From contig NZ_CP022655.2 in assembly GCF_002243345.2 (NCBI RefSeq), positions 206,001-270,000 on the forward strand: DNA of 64,000 nucleotides, read 5' to 3'. This DNA is from Paenibacillus sp. RUD330 (lineage in GTDB: Bacteria > Bacillota > Bacilli > Paenibacillales > Paenibacillaceae). The notes beneath the pieces are model-generated. The model searched no databases. It saw nothing but the letters and a program-made list of their open reading frames with translations, and was not told the origin of the DNA. The position numbers and the translations under genes are program-made. How positions within the stretch are numbered: position 1 is the stretch's first letter; each line of letters opens with the position of its first letter. Below, one piece after another: positions 41,336 to 50,876 of this stretch.

Positions 41336-43438
41336 TCATCGGCGCCACCAGCGGCGGATGCCTTCCAGCCACCCTTTGGCAGCGGGCTGCCCCTGGGGCT
41401 CCGGCTTCGGGAGGCCATCGCTGCCGGACGGAGCTGCTTCCCGGCAGAATCCCCGCGGCTCCGTGCCCGAGACGAACAGCTCCATCCTCCATCCGGAGCA
41501 GCCGGCGGCGGCCTTCAAGCCGGTCGCGGGATCGACGGCGACGCTGACGACCCCGTCGGGAACGATGAACGGCTTCGGCGTCACGCCCTCGAGCGCCTTT
41601 TCCGTGAAGGAGGCGAAGATGGGCGCGGCGCGATGGGCTTCGGAATAGGTGAGGCGGCGGTTTTTGTCATAGCCGGTCCATACGGCGGTAGCCAGCTCCG
41701 GCGTATAACCGACGAGCCAGGCATCGCTTGCGGTCGTGCCGGTCTTGCCGGCGACCGGCCGGCGGATCATGCCCGAGACGCGGCTGCCGGTGCCTCCGGT
41801 CTCGAACACGCTCTCCATGAGGCTGGTCAGCACATAGGCGTAAGGAGCGGCTGCCGCTCTCGAGAGGCGGGGATGCGCCTCATAGAGAGTTTCGCCCTTG
41901 CTGTCCTCGATGCGCAGGATCGACACCGGCTCGGCGCGGAGGCCGCCCGCTGCCAGCGTGCCGAAGGCGGACGCCATCTCCAGCGGGCTGACGGGAAAGG
42001 TGCCGAGCGCGAGCGAGGGAACCGGCTGCATCGGAGAGCTGAGGCCGAGAGCTCTGGCGGCGGCAATCACCTTGTCCGCGCCTACCTGCATGATCGTGTT
42101 GACCGCGTAGGTGTTGTCGGAGCTGGCGATGGCGTCGCGCATCGAGATCGGCCCGCCCGCGTAACGGTCGTTGTAGTTGCGGGGAGCATAGCTTTTGCGT
42201 CCCTCGTCGTAAGCGAAGACGGTCGGAGCGCTGGTGAACGGCGTCACGGCGGTCAGCCCGCTCTGCAGCGCGGCGAGATAGAGCACCGGCTTGAACGACG
42301 AGCCGGGCTGCCGTCTGGCGAGAGCCCGGTTGAACGGACCGCTCCGGTAATCGAGCCCTCCGACCATCGCTTTGATATAGCCGGTCCGGGGATCGATGGC
42401 GACGAGAGCGGCCTGCTGCTGCGAGCTGCCCGGGATGGAGGCGCGGATCGCCTGCTCCGCCGCCTTCTGCGCCGCGGGATCCAGCGTCGTGTAGATGCGG
42501 ACGCCGCCTTCGCTGATGAGATGCTCGTCCAAGCCGAGCTGGTCGACGGCCGTCTGGCGGACGTAATCGCGGAAGTAGGGCGCCGCGCCGCCCGTTCCGG
42601 CCGGCTCCAGCGGACGAAGCGCGAGCTGCTGCGCGCGGGCTGCCGCGGCTTGCTCCGCCGTGATGTCGCCGCCGTCCTGCATCGCTTTCAGAATCAGGCG
42701 CTGTCTGCGGACGGCGTTGTCCATGTCCATATAGGGCGAGTAATATTTCGGGCCCTTAGGGACGCCTGCGAGCATCGCGCTTTCCGCCAGCGTCAGCTCG
42801 GCGGCGCTTTTGCCGAAGTACATCCTCGCCGCCTTTCCGATTCCGTAGGCGCCGTGCCCGTAATAGATCTGGTTCAAGTACATGCCGAGAATCTCGTCCT
42901 TGGAATAGTTCATCTCCAGCTGGGCGGTGTACATCGCTTCCTTGAGCTTGCGCTTCCAGGTCCGCTCATGCGTCAGATAGAGGTTGCGGGCCAGCTGCTG
43001 CGTGATCGTGCTGGCGCCTTGGCGCGCCCGGCCGCTCTCCAGGTTCACGGCGGCCGCCCGCGCCATGCCCTTCACGTCGAAGCCGCCATGCTTGTAGAAG
43101 CGATGGTCCTCGATCGCGAGCGTCGCCTGGACGAGATAGGGGGATATCCGCCGCAGCGGCACGGATTCGCGGCTTTGGCCGGCGCGGAACGAGTCCATCA
43201 GCTGGCCGGAGGCGTCGTAGATTTCGGTCAGCTGGACAGCCGAGGAGGCGGGCAGCGATTGAAGGCGCAGCGACAGCAGAAGGATGCTGAGCGCAAGCAG
43301 TCCCAGGGACATCGCGGTGCCGGCCAGCAGCCCGAGCAGCCGGAGCGGCCGCCCGGCCGCCAGGGCGGAGAGGCGGGGGAGGACGGAATTGCCGCGGCCG
43401 CGTGAGAGCCTTCGTCTGGGACGGAGGGAATTGCTCAT
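41336..43438 (-). CDS. pbpG: Class A penicillin-binding protein (PbpG/YwhE-like)
   Basis: This 700-residue bifunctional enzyme polymerises and cross-links peptidoglycan. It has one N-terminal membrane helix (35-58), a GT51 glycosyltransferase domain (catalytic Glu110 in IEDHRFYKHGG, then RQGASTITQQLARNLYL) and a transpeptidase domain with the SxxK motif in GSSFKPVLYL, SxN in ASSDNTYAV and KTG in VAGKTGTT. The C-terminal tail is Pro/Gly-rich and short. In B. subtilis pbpG lies next to speE and is expressed during sporulation in the forespore; the same neighbour follows here, divergently. The start at ATG 43438 has AAAGGAA about 12 bases upstream. Confidence 0.92.
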   Translation of the reverse strand: MSNSLRPRRRLSRGRGNSVLPRLSALAAGRPLRLLGLLAGTAMSLGLLALSILLLSLRLQSLPASSAVQLTEIYDASGQLMDSFRAGQSRESVPLRRISPYLVQATLAIEDHRFYKHGGFDVKGMARAAAVNLESGRARQGASTITQQLARNLYLTHERTWKRKLKEAMYTAQLEMNYSKDEILGMYLNQIYYGHGAYGIGKAARMYFGKSAAELTLAESAMLAGVPKGPKYYSPYMDMDNAVRRQRLILKAMQDGGDITAEQAAAARAQQLALRPLEPAGTGGAAPYFRDYVRQTAVDQLGLDEHLISEGGVRIYTTLDPAAQKAAEQAIRASIPGSSQQQAALVAIDPRTGYIKAMVGGLDYRSGPFNRALARRQPGSSFKPVLYLAALQSGLTAVTPFTSAPTVFAYDEGRKSYAPRNYNDRYAGGPISMRDAIASSDNTYAVNTIMQVGADKVIAAARALGLSSPMQPVPSLALGTFPVSPLEMASAFGTLAAGGLRAEPVSILRIEDSKGETLYEAHPRLSRAAAAPYAYVLTSLMESVFETGGTGSRVSGMIRRPVAGKTGTTASDAWLVGYTPELATAVWTGYDKNRRLTYSEAHRAAPIFASFTEKALEGVTPKPFIVPDGVVSVAVDPATGLKAAAGCSGWRMELFVSGTEPRGFCREAAPSGSDGLPKPEPQGQPAAKGWLEGIRRWWRR

Positions 43439-43866
43439 AGAGGATGTGTTCCTTTCCCGGATTCGACATCTTTTTCCATAGTATGGATAATCCGGCGAAC
43501 CTCTATTCAAAGGGCGGAAAAGCGCGAAGAATCACGGGGAAACGTTTGTATTGGAGGGGGGATTTGACTATAATACAGGTTGAACCGTCGACCATAAGGA
43601 GGCAGATCCGACAAAAGCTTCTTTGCCGAATCGCCTTTGAAGGAGAGAAATGGATGCGCAAGAGCCTTCTCGGGCATTCCTGCGCTTCGAGTTCTCGCCC
43701 TAGATGATATTGCCTTCAGCACCTATAATCTCGTCGCTCCATCGCATACGTGCGCCATCCCATCGCTGGCGAGGCCGTATTGCTTGGGCCGGCTTGCCGG
43801 GGCGGTCAGCATCCGATGGACGGTCCTTCCGTCCCCAACCTGAAGAAGAAAGAAGGGACTCTTACC
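43439..43866 (+). other. speE leader region with promoter and mini-ORFs
   Basis: About 290 bases separate the speE promoter from its start. AGGAG (43641-43645) stands before two overlapping open frames of 17 codons each, starting ATG 43650 (ends TAG 43703) and ATG 43654 (ends TGA 43707). Downstream of them several GC hairpins (for example GGACGG-tcctt-CCGTCC near 43825) precede the speE ribosome site. No known riboswitch is recognised. Confidence 0.5.
43546..43574 (+). promoter_or_regulatory. Sigma-A-type promoter of the speE-speB operon
   Basis: TTGTAT (43546-43551) and TATAAT (43569-43574) are 17 bases apart, in an otherwise GC-rich region and on the coding side of speE. Confidence 0.7.
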
Positions 43867-44694
43867 ATGGAATTGTGGTATACCGAGAAACAAACCGAAA
43901 CCTACGGCATCACGGCCAAAATCAAAGAAACCTACGTCAACGAGCAGACGGACTTCCAGCAGCTCGCCATGATCGAGACCGATGAGTTCGGCACGATGCT
44001 CGTCCTCGACGGCATGGTCATGACGACGGACAAGGACGAGTTCGTCTACCATGAGATGGTCGCCCACCCGGCCCTCAACACGCATCCGAATCCGGAGCAG
44101 GTGCTCGTAGTCGGCGGCGGGGACGGCGGCGTCGTGCGCGAGATCCTCAAGCATGAGAAGGTCAAGCGCGTCGTGCTCGTCGACATCGACGGCAAGGTCA
44201 TTGAATACTCCAAGAAGTATTTGCCGAACATCGCATCCGGACTGGACGACGCCCGCGTCGAGGTCCATGTGAACGACGGCTTCATGCATATCCACGACCA
44301 TAAGAACGAGTACGACGTCATCATGGTCGACTCCACCGAGCCGGTCGGCCCTGCGGCCAACCTGTTCACGCGCGGCTTCTACCAAGGCATCTACGAGGCG
44401 CTGAAGGACGACGGCCTGTTCGTCGCCCAGACGGACAACCCTTGGTTCAAGGCCGACCTCATCCAGAGCGTCAACCGCGACGTCAAGGAAGTATTCCCGG
44501 TCGTGCGCGTCTTCTGGGCCAACGTCCCGACCTATCCGAGCGGCCTGTGGACCTTCACGATGGGCTCCAAGAAGCATGATCCGCTCGCCGTGGACGAGAC
44601 CGCCATTCCGAAGCGCGAGACGAAGTACTACACGCCGCGCCTGCACAAGGCCGCGTTCGTGCTGCCGAAGTTCGTCGAGGATCTGGTGAAATAA
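43867..44694 (+). CDS. speE: Spermidine synthase (polyamine aminopropyltransferase)
   Basis: SpeE transfers the aminopropyl group of decarboxylated SAM to putrescine to form spermidine. This 275-residue protein has the family's landmarks: [12 protein letters not shown] at the start, [15 protein letters not shown] and [10 protein letters not shown], the SAM-binding [14 protein letters not shown] (near 79-92), and the [13 protein letters not shown] catalytic loop near 155-167. An AAGGGA sequence precedes the ATG at 43867; an in-frame upstream extension is not family-like. Its TAA overlaps the ATG of speB (TAATG), so the two are coupled. The putrescine source is agmatine through the next gene. 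Confidence 0.96.
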   Translation: MELWYTEKQTETYGITAKIKETYVNEQTDFQQLAMIETDEFGTMLVLDGMVMTTDKDEFVYHEMVAHPALNTHPNPEQVLVVGGGDGGVVREILKHEKVKRVVLVDIDGKVIEYSKKYLPNIASGLDDARVEVHVNDGFMHIHDHKNEYDVIMVDSTEPVGPAANLFTRGFYQGIYEALKDDGLFVAQTDNPWFKADLIQSVNRDVKEVFPVVRVFWANVPTYPSGLWTFTMGSKKHDPLAVDETAIPKRETKYYTPRLHKAAFVLPKFVEDLVK

Positions 44695-45563
44695 TGAAAA
44701 TCGACCAAAAATACTCCGGCAACGTCTTCATCCTCAGCTCCGAGAACTATGAAGCCTCCCGCGCCGTCATCTACGGCATGCCGATGGACTTCACCGTGAG
44801 CTTCCGCCCAGGCTCCCGCTTCGGCCCCGCCCGCATCCGCGAGGTGTCGATCGGGCTGGAAGAATACAGCCCTTACCTGGACCGCAGCCTCGAGGAGATC
44901 GAATACTTCGACGCCGGCGACCTGCTGCTTCCGTTCGGCAACGCTGCCCGCTCGCTCGACATCATCGGCGAGTTCGTGGCCGGCATTCTGGCTGACGGCA
45001 AGATGCCGGTCGGCCTCGGCGGCGAGCATCTCGTCAGCTGGCCGATCTTCCAGGAGGTCTACAAGAAATATCCGGATCTCGCGATCATCCATTTCGACGC
45101 CCATGCCGATCTGCGCGAGTCGTACGAAGGCGAGCCGCTGTCCCACTCCACGCCGCTGCGCAAGGCGGCCGGCCTGATGGGCGGCCAGAACATCTATCAG
45201 TTCGGCATCCGCTCCGGCTCCCGCGAGGAATGGCAGTATGCCCGCGAGAACATCAACTTCCATCCGTTCGAGGTGCTCGAGCCGCTGAAGAAGGTTCTGC
45301 CTGAGCTCGCTGGCCGTCCGGTCTACCTGACGATCGACATCGACGTGCTGGATCCTTCCGCCGCTCCGGGCACCGGCACTGCGGAAGCAGGCGGCATCAC
45401 GAGCAAGGAGCTGCTTGAGGCGGTGCACGCCATCGCGAATTCCGGCGTCAACGTCGTCGGCTGCGACCTGGTCGAGGTAGCCCCCGCTTATGATCCGACG
45501 GAGCAGACGCAGATCGTCGCCTCCAAGGTGATCCGAGAGATGCTGCTCGGCTTCATCAAGTAA
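44694..45563 (+). CDS. speB: Agmatinase
   Basis: SpeB hydrolyses agmatine to putrescine and urea, providing the substrate of SpeE. This 289-residue member of the ureohydrolase (arginase) family has its manganese ligands in three conserved segments: GLGGEHLVSWP (His near 107), IHFDAHADLR (near 127-137) and TIDIDVLDPSAAPG (near 212-225). Start and stop of the pair overlap by one base. It is followed by a strong terminator, so speE-speB form a two-gene operon as in B. subtilis. Confidence 0.96.
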   Translation: MKIDQKYSGNVFILSSENYEASRAVIYGMPMDFTVSFRPGSRFGPARIREVSIGLEEYSPYLDRSLEEIEYFDAGDLLLPFGNAARSLDIIGEFVAGILADGKMPVGLGGEHLVSWPIFQEVYKKYPDLAIIHFDAHADLRESYEGEPLSHSTPLRKAAGLMGGQNIYQFGIRSGSREEWQYARENINFHPFEVLEPLKKVLPELAGRPVYLTIDIDVLDPSAAPGTGTAEAGGITSKELLEAVHAIANSGVNVVGCDLVEVAPAYDPTEQTQIVASKVIREMLLGFIK

Positions 45564-45573
45564 AGAGATTCAA

Positions 45574-45606
45574 GCCGGCCGGCCCGCAAGGGCCGGCCGT
45601 TTTTCA
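45574..45606 (+). terminator. Terminator of speE-speB
   Basis: GGCCGGCCC and GGGCCGGCC form a 9-bp GC stem around GCAA, followed by GTTTTTC. Confidence 0.93.
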
Positions 45607-45756
45607 TTCCGGCAGCAGCAGCCCCCTCTGGAAGCCGGGAGTCCTTTTCCGGGGTATGCGGCTGATCTTGGGAGGCCGGAATTTTTCGTCCGGCGTGCTT
45701 GGACCTCTAGTTCTTTGGCGATACTGGCTGATAGAATACAAGGAGGTGCAACTCAG

Positions 45757-46011
45757 GTGGGATTGCTGCCGATACATGAACATCTGGCCGAGCTGTGGAC
45801 CATTCGCGAACGCCGTGCCTTGACGGACGAAGAACAGGCGGACTTCGAGCACTGCCTGGCGGTCAACGCTTCCCACTGCAGACGGCTGGCGAATTTGTAC
45901 AATATGTCTCTGATCGCATCGATGACGGGCGACACGGAGTGGCATCACGAGATTTGCAGCAAAATCGAAAAGCTTGACGGGACGCCGCCTGCCTTCCGGG
46001 GCAACTCCTGA
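45757..46011 (+). CDS. Small conserved-type hypothetical protein (84 aa)
   Basis: I cannot assign a function. The 84-residue protein begins at GTG after an ideal AAGGAGGTG site 8 bases away. It is helical and slightly acidic, with IHEHLAELWTIRERRALTDEEQADFEHCL, then HCRRLANLYNMSLIASMTGD, and a short polar end. The His/Cys residues are few and do not form a clear metal site. The helical pattern resembles small proteins frequently annotated only as hypothetical in Paenibacillus genomes and prophages. It stands alone with its own leader. Confidence 0.75.
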   Translation: MGLLPIHEHLAELWTIRERRALTDEEQADFEHCLAVNASHCRRLANLYNMSLIASMTGDTEWHHEICSKIEKLDGTPPAFRGNS

Positions 46012-46126
46012 CCAGGAGGGCTCGGCGGCTCGCGTCAGGGCTCCATCTTTGAAATCCGGCAGGTGACGGACTGCGGCATCGGGCCGCGCGCCGCCCGCCG
46101 GATTTCTTCGTTGAGGTGATACGGAC

Positions 46127-46654
46127 GTGGACGTGGACGTGGATAAGGATAAGGTCCGCTCGTTTCCTCCGATGATAGGCGACGGGGCGAGAGTGCTGAT
46201 CCTCGGCAGCATGCCGGGGGCGAAGTCGCTTCAGGAGCAGCGTTATTACGCGAACGAGCGCAATTATTTATGGAGATTGCTGTATGGGCTGCGCGGGCTG
46301 GAACCGGATGAGGCGTACGGGGACCGGCTTGCTTATGCGGCCGCCCGGGGGATAGGCCTTTGGGATATGATCGACCATTGCCATAGGGAAGGCAGCTTGG
46401 ACATGAACATCAGGAATGCGGTTCCGAACGATCTGCCCGGCCTCGCCGCCAGCTATCCATCTCTCCAGGCGCTCGCCTTCAACGGGAGCAAGTCCTACGA
46501 GATCTACCGCAAGCATTTTTCCAATCATCCCGGCCTTGCGCACCTGGATTTGCTGCGTCTGCCCTCGAGCAGCCCGATCCCGACCCCGGCCATGCGCACG
46601 CTGGAGGACCGGCTCGAAAAGTGGCGCATGCTGCTGCCCTATTTGAAGGATTGA
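46127..46654 (+). CDS. DNA-deoxyinosine glycosylase-like protein (UDG superfamily)
   Basis: This 175-residue enzyme belongs to the uracil-DNA glycosylase superfamily, in the hypoxanthine-removing group. The opening RVLILGSMPGAKSLQEQRYYAN (catalytic-loop motif GSMPG) and the closing LPSSSPIPTP loop are both present; NERNYLWRLLYG and WDMIDHCHREGSLD lie between them. It would remove deaminated bases from DNA. It starts at GTG 46127 within a run of three GTG GAC/GAT repeats after GAGGTGAT, so the start could shift by one or two repeats. It is not linked to a clear operon. Confidence 0.85.
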   Translation: MDVDVDKDKVRSFPPMIGDGARVLILGSMPGAKSLQEQRYYANERNYLWRLLYGLRGLEPDEAYGDRLAYAAARGIGLWDMIDHCHREGSLDMNIRNAVPNDLPGLAASYPSLQALAFNGSKSYEIYRKHFSNHPGLAHLDLLRLPSSSPIPTPAMRTLEDRLEKWRMLLPYLKD

Positions 46655-46720
46655 CCGCTTCCGGCCGGCTCCCGGCCGACGGGAGCGTCGGCTTCCATCC
46701 GCCGCTTCAGGCGAGATATA

Positions 46721-46755
46721 TCCCATGCCAGCAGTCCGGGGGGCATGGGATTTCC
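46721..46755 (+). terminator. Possible terminator after the glycosylase gene
   Basis: TCCCATGCC and GGCATGGGA form a 9-bp stem with a 12-base loop, followed by TTTCCTGTTT. The T tract is interrupted. Confidence 0.55.
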
Positions 46756-46903
46756 TGTTTATCGCGCCGCTGCAGCCGTCCCAGCCGTTGAAATCAAGGG
46801 ATGAACTGTTTATAGTAGGGAAGATAACATCGGAGAGCCGCGCCGGGCGATTTTCTGCAAGGAGCCTTCCCGGTGCAGACGAGCATTCGGAGGGTGATGC
46901 GGC

Positions 46904-47437
46904 ATGAAGAAACACGAAACAAGCCGGCCGGCGTCGGACGCCCCCGGCCTGCCTACCGCGGAAGGAGCGGCCGAGGCCGGGGCGGCTGTCCGCGCGGCCG
47001 GCGTGGACGAAGGCCGAGCCGCCGTCCTCATCGCCATCCACAGCATCCAGGACGGGGAAGCGGCTCCGCCCGTCACGCACAAGGGCGAATTTTTCCCTAA
47101 AGGAAAAAGCCGATACATCCGCTACGAGGAGCTGGACGAGCTGCATGGCGCAGTGAGGACGCTGATCCGGTGGAGCGGGGACGAGATCTCTCTCACGCGC
47201 CGCGGCGGAGTGGAATCGGAGCAGACGTTCGCAGCCGGCTCGAAGCGCGAGGGCAGCTATGCATCCGGCCATCTGGCTTTTCGGATGACGGTCGAGACGG
47301 AGGCGCTGTCGGCCGAGGGCGAGGCAGGCGGCTTGCTGCCGCTGACGCTCGCTTGGACCTACCGGCTGCGGATCGAGGATCAGTTAAGCGGCCGCTTTCA
47401 ATTGCGGCTTCATATACAGGAGGATACCCATTCATGA
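46904..47437 (+). CDS. ywiB: YwiB-like DUF1934 beta-barrel protein
   Basis: This 177-residue protein belongs to DUF1934 (YwiB in B. subtilis), a calycin-like beta-barrel of unknown role found upstream of argS. The core begins with [12 protein letters not shown] and continues with [34 protein letters not shown] and [20 protein letters not shown]. An extra Ala/Gly-rich tail of about 38 residues precedes the domain. Its TGA overlaps the argS ATG (ATGA at 47434), so the genes are coupled. Start at ATG 46904 follows GAGGGTGATGCGGC, a moderate ribosome site. Confidence 0.87.
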   Translation: MKKHETSRPASDAPGLPTAEGAAEAGAAVRAAGVDEGRAAVLIAIHSIQDGEAAPPVTHKGEFFPKGKSRYIRYEELDELHGAVRTLIRWSGDEISLTRRGGVESEQTFAAGSKREGSYASGHLAFRMTVETEALSAEGEAGGLLPLTLAWTYRLRIEDQLSGRFQLRLHIQEDTHS

Positions 47438-49110
47438 GTCAGAACGTGCTTGAACAAGTTTATGCCGCCATCAGCGGCGCGATTGCCGATGCGGCCGTAG
47501 CCGCGGGGCTTGCCGCCCGCGAAGAGCTGCCTGTATTCGTGCTGGAGGTGCCGCGCGACAAGGCCCACGGGGACCTGGCGACCAACGCCGCCATGCAGCT
47601 GACCAAGATCGCCCGCAAAAACCCGCGTCAGATCGCCGAGGCGATCCTGGCCCATCTCGACAAGGAGAAGGCGTCCATCCTGTCGGCGGATATCGCGGGC
47701 CCGGGCTTCATCAACTTCCGCCTGGACCGCTCGTACCTGTATCCGGTCGTCGGCCAGGTTCATGAAGCCGGCGACGCGTACGGCCGCGGCGAGAGCACGG
47801 GCAAGCGCGTGGAGATGGAGTTCGTCAGCGCCAATCCGACCGGCAGCCTGCATCTGGGCCATGCCCGCGGCGCGGCCGTCGGCGACGCCCTGTGCAATGT
47901 GCTTGATTTCGCGGGCAACGAAGTGACCCGCGAATACTACATCAATGACGCGGGCGCCCAGGTGAACAACCTGGCCAAGTCGATCGAAGCCCGCTACCGC
48001 CAGCAGCTCGGACAGGAAGCCGAGCTGCCGGAGGACGGCTATCACGGCGAGGACATCGTCGGCTTCGCCAAGCAGCTCGTCGAGGAAAGGGGCGATACCC
48101 TGCTCTCGATGGACGATACGGAACGCTTCGCCTTCCTCAAGGCCTATGGACTGGAGCGCGAGCTCGGCAAGATCAAGCGCGACCTCGAGCGCTTCCGCGT
48201 CCGCTTCGATCTCTGGTACAGCGAGACTTCCCTATATGAGACGGGACTCGTAACCGACGCCTTGGACGCTCTTCGGGAGAAGGGGCAGGTCTACGAGGAA
48301 GAAGGCGCCACCTGGCTGAATACGACGGCATACGGAGACGACAAGAACCGCGTCCTCATCAAGAACGACGGGTCGTACACCTACCTGACGCCGGATATCG
48401 CCTACCACCGCGACAAATACGGCCGCGGCTACGATACGATGATCAACATCTGGGGCGCCGATCACCACGGCTATATCCCGCGCATGAAGGCGGCCATGGA
48501 AGCTCTCGGCAACGATCCGGACAAGCTTGTCGTCCTGATCGCCCAGATGGTCAGCCTCTTCCAGAACGGCGAGAAGGTGAAGATGTCCAAGCGCACCGGC
48601 AAAGCCGTCACGATGGAGGACCTGATGGACGAGGTCGGCGTGGATGCCATCCGCTATTTCTTCACGATGCGCAGCATGGATTCGCATCTGGACTTCGACA
48701 TGGACCTGGCCGTATCGACCTCCAACGAGAATCCGGTCTATTACGTGCAGTACGCCCATGCAAGGATCTGCAGCATCCTTCGCCAGGCCGCGGAGCAGGG
48801 CATCAGCCCGCTGCCGCTGGCGGAAGTGGACCTGTCCAAGCTGGCGACCGAGCATGAATACGACCTGCTCCTCAAAATGGCGGAATTCCCGCAGGAGATC
48901 AAGCTGGCCGCCGACCAGCATGCTCCGCACCGGCTCGTCCGCTATGTGTACGAGCTGGCTTCGCAGCTGCACAGCTACTACCGCGCCGAGCGCGTCATTA
49001 CGGAAGACTTGGCCCAGGCGCATGCCCGCCTCGCTCTGCTCGGCGCCGTCCGGACCGTCATCGCGAACGTCCTGCGCCTGATCGGCGTCTCCGCTCCGGA
49101 GCGCATGTAG
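47434..49110 (+). CDS. argS: Arginyl-tRNA synthetase
   Basis: ArgS charges tRNA-Arg. This 558-residue class I synthetase has the N-terminal tRNA-recognition (Add-1) domain (1-110), the HIGH motif in [14 protein letters not shown] (near 132-145), a KMSKS-type loop [10 protein letters not shown] (near 388) and the alpha-helical anticodon-binding domain ending in the usual LLG...[19 protein letters not shown] precedes the ATG by about 7 bases. It is the second gene after ywiB. The stop codon lies inside the first unit of a 19-bp tandem duplication. Confidence 0.97.
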   Translation: MSQNVLEQVYAAISGAIADAAVAAGLAAREELPVFVLEVPRDKAHGDLATNAAMQLTKIARKNPRQIAEAILAHLDKEKASILSADIAGPGFINFRLDRSYLYPVVGQVHEAGDAYGRGESTGKRVEMEFVSANPTGSLHLGHARGAAVGDALCNVLDFAGNEVTREYYINDAGAQVNNLAKSIEARYRQQLGQEAELPEDGYHGEDIVGFAKQLVEERGDTLLSMDDTERFAFLKAYGLERELGKIKRDLERFRVRFDLWYSETSLYETGLVTDALDALREKGQVYEEEGATWLNTTAYGDDKNRVLIKNDGSYTYLTPDIAYHRDKYGRGYDTMINIWGADHHGYIPRMKAAMEALGNDPDKLVVLIAQMVSLFQNGEKVKMSKRTGKAVTMEDLMDEVGVDAIRYFFTMRSMDSHLDFDMDLAVSTSNENPVYYVQYAHARICSILRQAAEQGISPLPLAEVDLSKLATEHEYDLLLKMAEFPQEIKLAADQHAPHRLVRYVYELASQLHSYYRAERVITEDLAQAHARLALLGAVRTVIANVLRLIGVSAPERM

Positions 49111-49150
49111 GCACCCCTAGCGCATGTAGGCACCCCTAGCGCATGCAGGC
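49101..49150. repeat. 19-bp tandem repeat spanning the argS stop codon
   Basis: GCGCATGTAGGCACCCCTA occurs at 49101-49119 and 49120-49138, and a third partial copy (GCGCATGCAGGC) follows. The first copy contains the last codons and TAG of argS. Confidence 0.92.
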
Positions 49151-49176
49151 CGGCATCGTCCCGAGCGCGCTCGAAA

Positions 49177-49211
49177 AAGCCGCAGAATCGATTTACGATT
49201 CTGCGGCTTTC
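49177..49211. terminator. Bidirectional terminator between argS and the subtilase gene
   Basis: AAAGCCGCAGAATCG and CGATTCTGCGGCTTT form a 15-bp stem with a 5-base loop. It overlaps the last codons and stop of the subtilase gene, so the terminator stem is partly coding. Confidence 0.9.
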
Positions 49212-50317
49212 ATCATTTTGGGCACATCGAGCTCGCCGGGAGTTTTGGCGTTTTTGGCTCCCCTCAGCGGTATCATGGATTTCCGGAGGATGGCCTTGAT
49301 GTCCGCAGGGGTCAATTCGGGATAGCGGGCGAGCAGCAGCGCAACCGCTCCGCTCACATGGGACGTAGCCATCGAGGTGCCGCTCATTTCGTTGTACTTG
49401 CCTTTGATCCAGGCCGAATGAATCCGGTCTCCCGGCGCATAGATATCAATGTACGGCCCCCGGTTGCTGAAGGCGGCGATGCGCCTGAGCCGGTTGGTGG
49501 CGCCGACGGAGATCGTCTGCGGATAACGGGCCGGATAGTCGACCGAGCGGCGCTTGCCGTCGTTGCCGGATGAGGCGACGATGACGACGCCCGCATTCGT
49601 CGCGTTGGCGCAGGCTGCCAGCAGAGACTTGCTGCGCGATCTCATCCCGAAGCTCATGTTGATGATGTGCATGCCGCTGCGCACGCACCATTCGATGCCG
49701 AGGATGATGTCCGAGACATAGGCGCTTCCGTTGTGGTCGAAAGCCTTGACCGGGTACACCATCGATCGGGGCGCGACTCCGATCATGCCGCTCGGCTGGT
49801 TGGCCGCGGCGATCGTGCCGGCGATATGGGTCCCATGGCCGTTGTCGTCATGGGGCAGCTGGGTGCGGTCGATCAGGTTGATTCCTTTTCCTATGGACGA
49901 CTTGAGGTCGGGATGGCTGTGGTCGATGCCGGTATCAATGACGCCGATCTTGATCCGGTGTCCGGTCGTGCGGTTCCAGGCCAGCGGGGCTCTGATCTGC
50001 TGCACGCCCCAGGGAAGTCCCTTCTCGGCCGGAACCCGCTGCGCCGCTGGAGCGGCCTCTACCCGCACGAGGCGGTCTTCTTCCATCCATACCCCGGAGG
50101 GCAGACGGGGCTTGCCCGCAGCTGCGGGCGCCGTGAACGTGACGGCCCGGATCAGCGGAATGGGATGCAGGCGGAGGCTGCTTGCGGGAGCAGTGGCCTT
50201 CCATTCGTCGAGGAAGGCTCTATAATCCCGTTCATGCCGGAAGCGGACCAGGTAATTCAGACATTTGGTGCCGGTGGAGGAAAGGGTGTCGCGAAGCCAA
50301 CGGAGCAAATTATCCAA
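49193..50317 (-). CDS. Intracellular-type S8 (subtilisin-like) serine protease
   Basis: This 374-residue protease has no signal peptide. After about 110 residues of an N-domain (MDNLLRWLRDTLSS onward, ending before the catalytic domain) come Asp in GVIDTGIDHSHPDL, His in NGHGTHIAGTIAA, the oxyanion Asn in SSGND and Ser in MSGTSMATSHVSG. Length and lack of an export signal resemble AprX of B. subtilis, an intracellular subtilase. I chose TTG at 50317 as start because AGGAGGGA lies 7 bases upstream; longer versions have no site. It ends in a stem shared with argS. The role is probably protein turnover in stationary phase. Confidence 0.88.
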   Translation of the reverse strand: MDNLLRWLRDTLSSTGTKCLNYLVRFRHERDYRAFLDEWKATAPASSLRLHPIPLIRAVTFTAPAAAGKPRLPSGVWMEEDRLVRVEAAPAAQRVPAEKGLPWGVQQIRAPLAWNRTTGHRIKIGVIDTGIDHSHPDLKSSIGKGINLIDRTQLPHDDNGHGTHIAGTIAAANQPSGMIGVAPRSMVYPVKAFDHNGSAYVSDIILGIEWCVRSGMHIINMSFGMRSRSKSLLAACANATNAGVVIVASSGNDGKRRSVDYPARYPQTISVGATNRLRRIAAFSNRGPYIDIYAPGDRIHSAWIKGKYNEMSGTSMATSHVSGAVALLLARYPELTPADIKAILRKSMIPLRGAKNAKTPGELDVPKMMKAAES

Positions 50318-50876
50318 GACGATGTCCCTCCTGACGGACAATGCTTGGATAGTGTATGATCCCGTGACGCGACCCGCATGAGCCACCTGCCCGTTTCAGC
50401 CAATATTTAGGCTCCGCATCCGTGTCAATCGCCCGCCGGCGCTCATACTATACCATCAAGAGTCGCAGGGCTCTTAAGAACCGGACAGAAGCTTCTGGCC
50501 TAGTTCGGGAGGATACAGTCGGGAGCGAAGGGGCAGCCCTTCGTTCTTCCCTATTCAAGCGCTTATCCCGATGCGGCGGACAAGCCTCCGTTCCCGTTCG
50601 GACCGGCGGATGGAACGGCAAGCGCCCGCATATCGGCTTCAAGCTGAATGGATCGCCGCCGCTTCGGCCGGCTTGGCCGGCTTTTCCGTTTTCCTGCCGG
50701 GAGACCGGCAGCTGCAGAGGCAGCTCCCTCTCTCGCCGGGCCGTCTTGATTTTTTAATTGAAATAGGTTTTACTATAGGTTGACTGTGGACAAGACTGTA
50801 CCATGACCTTAAGCACGTAGGGCGAGCTTGTATCGGCTGGCCATTTTGATTATCCGAGAGGATGTGTCTGGATTAC
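50318..50876. other. Long leader/intergenic region before rpoE
   Basis: No coding gene is supported. A GC hairpin GCCGGC...GCCGGC with TTTTCC follows near 50672-50690. The AT-rich part 50745-50790 (TTGATT ... TACTATAGG) probably contains the rpoE promoter, leaving a leader of about 90 bases. Confidence 0.5.
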
